DNA of 22,688 nt from Saccoglossus kowalevskii (lineage: Eukaryota > Hemichordata > Enteropneusta > Harrimaniidae): positions 7,531 through 30,218 of the forward strand of contig NW_003109081.1 of NCBI RefSeq assembly GCF_000003605.2, in the 5' to 3' direction. Each line of letters opens with the position of its first letter. Positions within the stretch are counted from its first letter, which is position 1. Below are positions 11,201-20,200 of the stretch, in pieces. The notes beneath the pieces were generated by a model that saw only the letters and a program-made list of their open reading frames with translations, did not search any database and had not been told where the DNA came from. The position numbers were made by a program, and so were the translations under genes.

Positions 11201-14200
11201 ACAAGGAGATAAGGTGATTTTACCAGATACTGAAACTCATGATAAAGCACATGATAAAGCGAGGGAGTCGTCACCTGCACATGCGGCAGAAGGTCATAGT
11301 GCTGTTTACACACAAACGTCCACCCATGGATCTTTGTGTTTTTAGAGTATGTTGTTATCGTAGCTTGGGACTCAATTCCCACGTGTGCACAGGTGACGAC
11401 CACTCCGCTTTAAAGCACAGGGGCCATCACCTGCGTGCACATGAGAATTGAGCCCCGAACTACGATAACAACTTATGCTAAAACGCAAAGGCTCATGGGT
11501 AGACACTTGTTTGTAAACAACATGCTATGATCATCTGTAGCATGTGCAGTAGATGACTACCTCACTGACTGTAGATACGTAACCAATATATGGACAATAT
11601 GTTACGAGTATGTGTGTGATCTCACCTGTGTGAACAAAATAGTCCAAACCATCAACTTTCCTTAACTCTTCTTTAAACCATTCACCTGATTTCATAGCTA
11701 TCAAAGACAATAATGACTCTAAAGCAAGACAACTTGTCTATTGAAAAAAAATCAAAACAGAAATGTCAGTAGCTGGTAGAACTGAATGTAATGTAAAGAG
11801 GAACAAGATAAGTTCAAAGACATAGTTGTATTAGCCAATACTGGTTTATTAGTTTACTGGAAAATAAAATGTACATTGAAATAGATGTATGATCATGTTG
11901 ACAAATTAGAATCATTAATTAAGGTAATCATAATTAGCTGAATCTTGAACTAGTGCAGATACAAGTTTGCTAATAGAAGTGATCAAAATCAAACCAGCAG
12001 TTTCCAGTCCAGTATCTCCGAGGAGCTACAATGTCTTCCAGAGATTTTGGGAACTCTGCCGTTTTTACTAATTCGCTTTTAATGAGGTCAATGAGATGCT
12101 ATGAATTACAGCATTATTTTATAATTACATTGCTATCAGTATCATAGTGGAATGCAAACATTTGGGAATTTACTTTGGGAAACTGTGTACCACCGATCCA
12201 GTGTGCATTTACAAGTTTTAGTGTGATTCACTATAGTTTATTTTTTATTGGGAATTGATTTTATTAAATTCAGTGCAAAATATTATAACCCAAGTTGTGA
12301 TGTTTAACTTTAACAAAGCAATGTGTCACTGTAAATATTTATGGCATGTAATTTTGTAAAATCTATGCAAAGGCGTTCATGGAGATGATATTTATATTAT
12401 TACGTGATTTGGAAAAAAACTGACACATAATTTCACAAGAGGCACAGATACTCACCGTTAAATTGTTGAGGTCAAGGCCTTTCACCATAGCACTTGGAAG
12501 TTTCTTGTATATACTCCGCACCTTTTCTTTTGTTCTGTTGTACTCTTTGCTTAATTTACTTGGCGATGTTCTTGGATCGACTGAGAGTAATTTGACTAGT
12601 AGTCCCAGACTTTTCTGATCCAGGTCCATATTCAGTCTATCCTTGCTGAGCATATGCATTAATGCAGACGTACACATTGCTAAACTCTGAAACACAAAAA
12701 TTCAGCGAACATGACGACAATATAACATTTGACGGAATGCAAATAGTCACAAACACAGACGCAAATCTTATAAAAAGCTTTTCACTGGCATTTTGGGCAC
12801 TTATTAACAAGAACAAATTATTAAATACATGAATGTTTAATACTATGAGGTTATTACAAAGATACTGCAAAGTATGCACGAATACAGTACGCGCAAAGGT
12901 TGATGCGACCACGTACTGTCTGAGTGCATACTTTGCAGTATCCTCAAAATAATCGCATTATTATACATCTTTTTCTCCAAGGAATACATCATGGGAATGC
13001 CAAAACCCAAAATGTTTAGAACAGATTTAGCGAACTACTTTGTGTGGGGTCGGGAAAAACCCTGGGGGGTCAGCCATGTTTGTTTTTATTGGTATTAGAA
13101 GTTGCTTATGTGTGTAATCATTCCATATTTGGAATTCACGTTTCCTAATATGGTAGGATGAAAATACCCAGTGCAATGTCGCAAAATTATGGCACGCTGT
13201 AACTTATGGTGTTACGGTGAGAGATGTATATTGATTTGTAATATTTAAATACATGATTTTTTTTTCAAAGCTAGTTTAATGTTTGACTGTATTATAGGTA
13301 CCAATATATGACATCAATCCTAAACTTCACAATTTGTCAACTAATGAAAGACAAGATGAAAATCAATTCAGACTTACTGGATTTGTAGCAGCATCATGAA
13401 CAGCAGTAAATATCTTTGCGGCCATGCCATGTGCTCTGAGATGCATACGAAATGACGACACAGCACATTTACCAGCCAATTCAACAGCACTGAAATAAAT
13501 GTAGGTTTAATATTCAGTCAGTCAGTTGTGGTGAGTGTAAACAATGGATAAATCCTAGGTGGTATCTCATGAAGAAATTGGTTCAAAATTTATGTTAATG
13601 AGATGTCTGACCAAAGGTGATTTAAAGGTCAAGCTAGCCAAAGGTGATTTAAAGGTCAAACTGGCCAAAGGTGATTTAAAGGTCAAACTGGCCAAAGGTG
13701 ATTTAAAGGTCAAACTGGCCAAAGGTGATTTAAAGGTCAAACTGGCCAAAGATGATTTAAAGGTCAAACTGGCCAAAGGTGATTTAAAGGTCAAACTGGG
13801 CGAAGATGATTGAATGGTCAAACTGGCCAAAAGTGATTGAATAATCAAACTGGTCAAAAGTGTTTGAAAGGTCAAACTGGCCAAAAGCGATGATTGAAAG
13901 GTCAAATTGATAACAGGTGACTGAATACAGAAGTGAACTGACCATTAATATTTCTTTCTTTTTCCAGAAATATGTGCAACAAATGCCACCATTGACCTTT
14001 TTATGATGCTGTATACTTATAACAAACAGGAATTTTGGATGAAATCAAATACACAGCACAGAAACCATGTGTCATAATCTTTTCATTCTTACCTAAGGCA
14101 TCTTGTTGCCATGGTTTCCGTATCATTTAGACCATCCAGTAGATATTCTATATCGTCAATAAACTGCTGGCTTTCTCCAATTTCCTGGCACTGATGTGCC

Positions 14201-17200
14201 TGTTTCACATGCTTCACAACTGTATATAGCTATGTATAAAAAAAAAAGATTGAGCTGATCTTACATGGATCTAAATTAGTGAACCAGGCTTACACATAAT
14301 CCTGCCTTCAATTCTGTTTTGAGCAATTTTAATAACAATTCTAATGGTAGTTCAATTATTGGCCAATGTTATATGTCTATTTTGGGATTGTTAGTTAGTC
14401 CACTGTTACAATTTCAGTGGTGTACATTGAAGAAGGTGCCAAATCTGTGGTAAGGTGCAACATGGAATAACTGATATAACTAGAACAACAGAGTTCACTG
14501 TGAAGATTTCACTAGAGTCCTAAAGACACATAGTCAGTCAATATTTTACTGGGGTCCTAAAGAATACAATATTTCAATTATTCTGACACAGGATATACTT
14601 ACTGGTTTTGCTTGCTTATTGCACTTAATTGATGTGACAGCATCATCATACAGCTTTGTTGGATAGGATACCGATCTCACAAGACCTGGACTCGATGTCG
14701 ATGGCACTGGATTATTTAGTTCCGACAAGGTGTCCTCTTCATCTTCCGAATCGTTTTCTGTTACAGTTTTCTGTAAAGAAAGAAACCATTAAAAGTTGTG
14801 AACTGGCTATTAACAGATGCCGATGAGGTAAATACATTATAAATGCATGTCTAAACATGCATTATGGTAATTTAATGCCCTATCCTTGTGTCAACCAGGT
14901 CTGGTCATACACAAGCACCTATGAATCTTAACCAAGGTTCCTTAAAAAAACATATTTGTTGGTGAATGAATCTCAGATTTAGCCTCCCCTTTGAGTCTTT
15001 GGTACATTCACTCAAGGTGGGGGTCAATCAATTTTTGCTGTTCAACCCCAGGTAGGTATGCCACTATACTACCATTGACCAGTTGTTGGGTTTAAATTCT
15101 GGGGTTTCGTTAATATGGCCAGCTACAAACCCAAATTGGCCATCTACTTTCTCCCCTGACTGCCTACGTCGGCCTCGCTGCAGCGCTCCACACTGCCGAG
15201 AGCCTTTTTATTTATTTACTGGCCTGTTGTTACTGGATGATGGCCTGCTATTAAGTGTTTGTGAAACCTCTGAAATTATATTGAAAGTAGATTAATAACT
15301 ATTGTCCTTTTAGCTAGTAAGATAATTACTAACTAGCCAGCTAACTTGTGATAGATATTTTTATGGAATCAACATGATGATGATGTGCACACTTAGCGGT
15401 TGAAGGCTGTGTCACTCGATTAAACAGGAGTATGTTTCATATTTTTTCTCTCTAAAACTGTCATTGGGCACTAGGTAGGTAATATTCTGTGAAATCAGGT
15501 TAGCATCCGTATACTACAAATATATATATAGTAACAATGTATAGTGAAAAGAATCATAAGTTGCTGCCTTGGGGTAAGATGAATAAATAATCACTTGATG
15601 GAGGTAGAATTCTCAGAATTGTATTTGTTCCATTAGTATGTGCCTCTGTGAACATCAACTGTGTCTATGGCCAAAAGAAGTAATATTTGAATTATTCAGT
15701 TTATAACAAATGTAATTAATTGTTTAGTAGAGCAAATAAGGTATCTTGAATACAAATGGGTGTGACCCCCCCCCCCCCCCCAGTTTTCTGCATTGCATCA
15801 TGGGAAAAGTTTGGCAAAGAAATTTGCATTGTGGCAAACCAAAAAGTAAAACTTTGTGTGAACTCATACAACTATGTTGGGATAATCTTTCAATGAAATG
15901 GAAGATTCTCTGAGGCTAGAGATAAAGCTATCAAAGCAATGTATGTGCTAAAAAAGTCATTGCCAAAAGAAACAGATTTCCATTATATATTCATTTTTTT
16001 AATACATGTATTAAACCAATTCTTTTACGGATCTGAAATTTGGGGGATGGAAAATATAAGTAATACATGTAATACATATAAATAGGAAAAAAACAAAACA
16101 GAAAATTCATCTTAAATTTATTAAAGTATTGCTAGATATTAACTATACACAGCAAATAATGCATCTTGGAGTGAAATAGGAGAAATCCCTTTGATAGTCG
16201 ATTTTAAAATAAACATGATCAAATTTTGATCATGATTAATACCGGTAAATATGCCACTAAATAATTATGCAAAAGTAGCATTAAATGACCAGAGAGTGTT
16301 ACAAAATATAACCTCTCCACTGTCACAGCAAAGTATAAAATTTAGAACATACACTAAAATCAATAACAATTTTAAAGACTACATACAAATAAGAGAATTT
16401 CTGTAACTAGATTCAGAACAAGTAATCACAGTTAAGCCATTGAAAAAGGAAAACACACCCATCCAAAAACAGGAAATAGGATTTGTAAACATACATGTAC
16501 ACTTCATTTTGGTATGTCCAAAATACCAAATAGACAGAAAAGAAACACTCCAATATTATATTCCCAAAAGAAATCATCACTAATCTGCAGAAATTCATTT
16601 ATTTAATGAAAAGTGGTGACAAAAATACAATTAAAGCGGGGGAGTTGTCACCTGCTCATGCGTCAGATGGCCATAGCGTGTCATTGTTTACAAACAAGTG
16701 TCCACCCATGAGCCTTTGCCTTTTCAGCATTATCGTCGCTTGGGACTCAATTCTCGTGTGTGCGCAGGTGACGATCATCCACCCCCCCCTCGCGCTTTAA
16801 GCTATGAGGTGATTTTATTCACGAAATTTTAAGAAATGAGCATTCTCTTGATTTGTAATACTGACTTACTCTCTTTCACTATTATATTAATTTTATATAC
16901 ATAGTGCTATTAATCAAAAGAAAATGTTATTTCTAAGTATGCAATAAAAACATTATTATTATTATTGGGTACAACCTAATACAATTACTCAGTAAACAAA
17001 GAACAGTAATTCAGTGATTAGTATCTTCATTGAAAACAAATTAATTCTAAAATTATGTGATTGCTGCCAAAACTGAACAGACATGTGTTTTTTTGAGATA
17101 TCAAGAATTGAATTACGATGAACTTGAACTACAAACACATAAATGTACATTAAAATCAAAGCATATCATGTGGCTATGAGAGCAATAAAAACATCTCAAG

Positions 17201-20200
17201 TACAGAGGGCACCCAATTTTAAAGCAATATTTAATAAAAATGCTACAGCGTATATGAATAGGATAGGATAGGGAAAAATCTGTTTATCAAGGGTACAAGG
17301 CAAACTCTTTGGGCACCAAAGCAATTGCCCTTGATGCCTATGTCAAGTTCAAGCCCAGACAGACACAATGTACTTCCAGTTTCTCGACCATACCACATAT
17401 ACTGTAGAATACTTTATTTTAGCTGGAATTAATTTTCGCTGAAAAGACATTTTAGGTGTTTTGTATTGAATTTATTTTCAATGTAAAATATATGAAAAAA
17501 GTACATTTGCCTGATTTTATTTTCATTAAATCATTCCTTCAGCGAAAATAGCAAAAATAAATTCCAAGCGAAAATAAAGTATTTTACAGTATATAGCGAT
17601 AAAATATTTACTATCTTAGTTTTCTTAGTAATATAATGTACCACAAACAAGCAGCTTAATAATATATTTGACTTACTGTGTTAGCCTGCCATGGTCTAGC
17701 ATTGTAAACAGCTTTCGTTGGAGTCTGTAAATAATCAAACCCAAAGTAAACATAAAATGTGGTAAGTAAATAACCTCCATTCAGAGCTGTGCATGGGGCA
17801 ATGCAGTGTAAACTCAAACATGACTGATTTTGGTGAAATTTTGAGCTAAAATGAAATCCCGAAAATCAAGCTTATTGACTGCTTGGCCGGATGGTTATCA
17901 TGAAAAAAAAAATGAAATTGTATGCAACTGTATAGGTGACTTAAGGCACAAACAAAAATGTTGTGCCCCCTGATTTCCTTTTTTTTCACACTTGTTTTGT
18001 TTAAAAAACATGAATACAAATTTAATAGTAAGATTTTTTTCAAGATCACAATATTAATGTACAATTTTGTGTTGCATCATTAGCACAACTAATTGCGTCA
18101 CATCAAATCTTTGTGCATCAGTGGTAGGCCATATCGGCTTAGAGCGCACGCTATGAATATATACATGTATATATGTAAACAATATGACTACAAATTAGTA
18201 ACCAACTAAGAGTGATATCATTACAAAGTTAGAATATAATTGACCCAAAACGTGCCTGAAAAATGGCCGATGGCATGTTCAAATTGATAATACTTTCAAG
18301 ATGATCAGAGTTACTGTCCACAAAAAGAAAAAAACAATTTCAAGACAAATTTTACCAATATCTTTAAAAATATACACACAATACGCCTTAATGAGCATAT
18401 AAAAACAAGGTGGGCGTGGTATAAACACAGAGCTCGAAATTACACAATTTTTAGAACTCTGCTCTGCCACCATTTATATCAAGTTTAGTAGCAACTTACA
18501 GCCATACAGAAAAGTTTCAATTTCAATTTGTATTGGACACCCAAAATTTGGTGACAAATTGGTTTACCTAAAATTTAAAGTATGAATAATTTTGTAAAAT
18601 TTGTAATACTATTTTAGGTAAATGGTAGCCCTAGGACAAGATTTGGTAGTCTGTGCATCTTGAGCCTAGTTAATTTCGAGCCATGAAAAGCATGTATTCA
18701 GATTTCATGTCAACATACATGTACATGTTATGTCAAACATAGCAGTTAATATGTACATTAACGATGGTTAAATTAGAGAAATAAATCAAACAGTCAATAC
18801 AATAAGATATAGAAAAATAATATATATATTTATATATAACAAGTGTCTTTAAATAACCGTTTTACTGCAAAGATCTATTTTTCTATGCTTCCACAGTATA
18901 CATTTTATGTACCAACAATATATTGTGAAGTCTGAGAGAATTGCATAATGCATGAACAACTGCAAACAATTTGGCAGTTAAAAGATTGTACTACAATAGC
19001 AGTGTACTCTGTAAGGCCCAGAAAAAAAAATATTCATGTTTGTTAAAACTGGGCACGTAACAGGTTTTGTTCATTTTTCATGATAAAAATAAAAATAAAT
19101 GCACAATTTAAAAAAAAAAATATCTAAAAATGATTTTGGTTTTAACAGATTTACCAGAATTACTGTAAGGTACAGTGGTACTTTTTAATTTCATAACAAG
19201 ACATAAAAATATTGTTATAGGGTTCTTTAGGCAAGTGAGTCAGTGATTTTCATGTACTCTTAACCATTCTGATTGAATAAAAAAAAAATTATAGCGGATA
19301 TATATTGATGAGTAACTGTATTTCTTACCTTTTTTGGACTTGGTTTTTGCTCAGTTAAATTCTTCTTTATTTTACTACCTGATATGGAGGATGTGAACGT
19401 ATTGAATCGATTTGTCCTCATAGGCCGGACCTTTCTAATAATTTGCTCATCGGCACTGGAACTTGGTATACACGTATCGCTGTCATCTGAGTCATCAAAT
19501 TTATACGTATCCTGTGTTGATGACTGTGTGGATGACTGTGAGGATGACGGGGACGGGGACAGTGCCGTACTTCCTGTGCTGGTTTGTGATGACGCAAGTA
19601 TTTGACTTCCCCCTGCATTTCCAGAAAGCTTCAGTGACGATGATGACCCATGCCTGCTGTAAGTTTTCATTACTTTCACTCGCTTGACAGTTCCGACAAA
19701 GTCGTCATCAGCATCATCAAAATCGTACGCATCTTTCCCTGAGTTATGACTGGCTGATGTTAATGATGACATAGAAGGTGCAGAGCTGGTCCGTGGCAGA
19801 CTTTTAGTCATCGTCGTTTTCACTGTAGTCACAGAATGTGTTGAAGTTTTGGAACCAGGATTCGAAAGAGTTTTAAGTCCAGAACTTGATTTCTGAGAAT
19901 TTGTTTTAGCCATAGAATTGCTGTTCACTTGCTTGGAGTTGGCTTTTGCATGAGAATTAGTCCTGTAATCTGTTGGATTTAATATAATACACTGTTTCTG
20001 TGGTCTTTGGGCATATGCATGTTCCTCTTCCATTTTATTTGGCAGTGGCTTTTGTGCATATGCATGTTCTTCCTCCATAAGGTGCATTATACCCTGTGTT
20101 TTCTCTTTTGGTGGCGATTTCTGTGCATAGGCATGCTCCTCTTGGGTCCTAATGCCGTCCAGTTCTTTGGCTGGCTTGTGTGTAAATCTATCAAGAGTAA

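Larger units (their letters stand above)
14771..17676. other. WAPL intron 2 (2.9 kb), transposon-rich
   Basis: The largest intron. It holds an unidentified, more GC-rich segment (about 14990-15290, including GACTGCCTACGTCGGCCTCG and CTGCAGCGC), a poly-C run at 15766, a dead LINE fragment at 15835-16625, a TTAA MITE at 16635-16796, an (ATT)n run near 16955 and a TA-flanked MITE at 17400-17591, all listed separately where delimitable. Confidence 0.75.

Noticed and set aside
11239-11451. ORFs over the TTAA MITEs (also 16606-16800)
   Set aside because: Short frames across non-coding inverted-repeat elements. They are similar only because the elements are copies of each other.
11985-12101. Minus-strand 42-codon open frame in intron 6 preceded by TAG acceptor-like sequence
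   Set aside because: It looks protein-like ([17 protein letters not shown]), but WAPL homology is continuous between exons 6 and 7 without it. It has an in-frame stop and no consensus donor. Possibly a transposon scrap.
13559-13905. ORFs of 84 codons (plus) and 112 codons (minus) with 9-residue peptide repeats
   Set aside because: They come from the 27-bp minisatellite in WAPL intron 4. Both strands are open, as expected for a repeat whose period is divisible by three.
19260-19328. Extension of WAPL exon 1 by 22 codons to an in-frame stop
   Set aside because: A strong donor (AAG|GTAAGA) precedes it and the downstream exons continue the WAPL homology in phase, so the extension is intronic.
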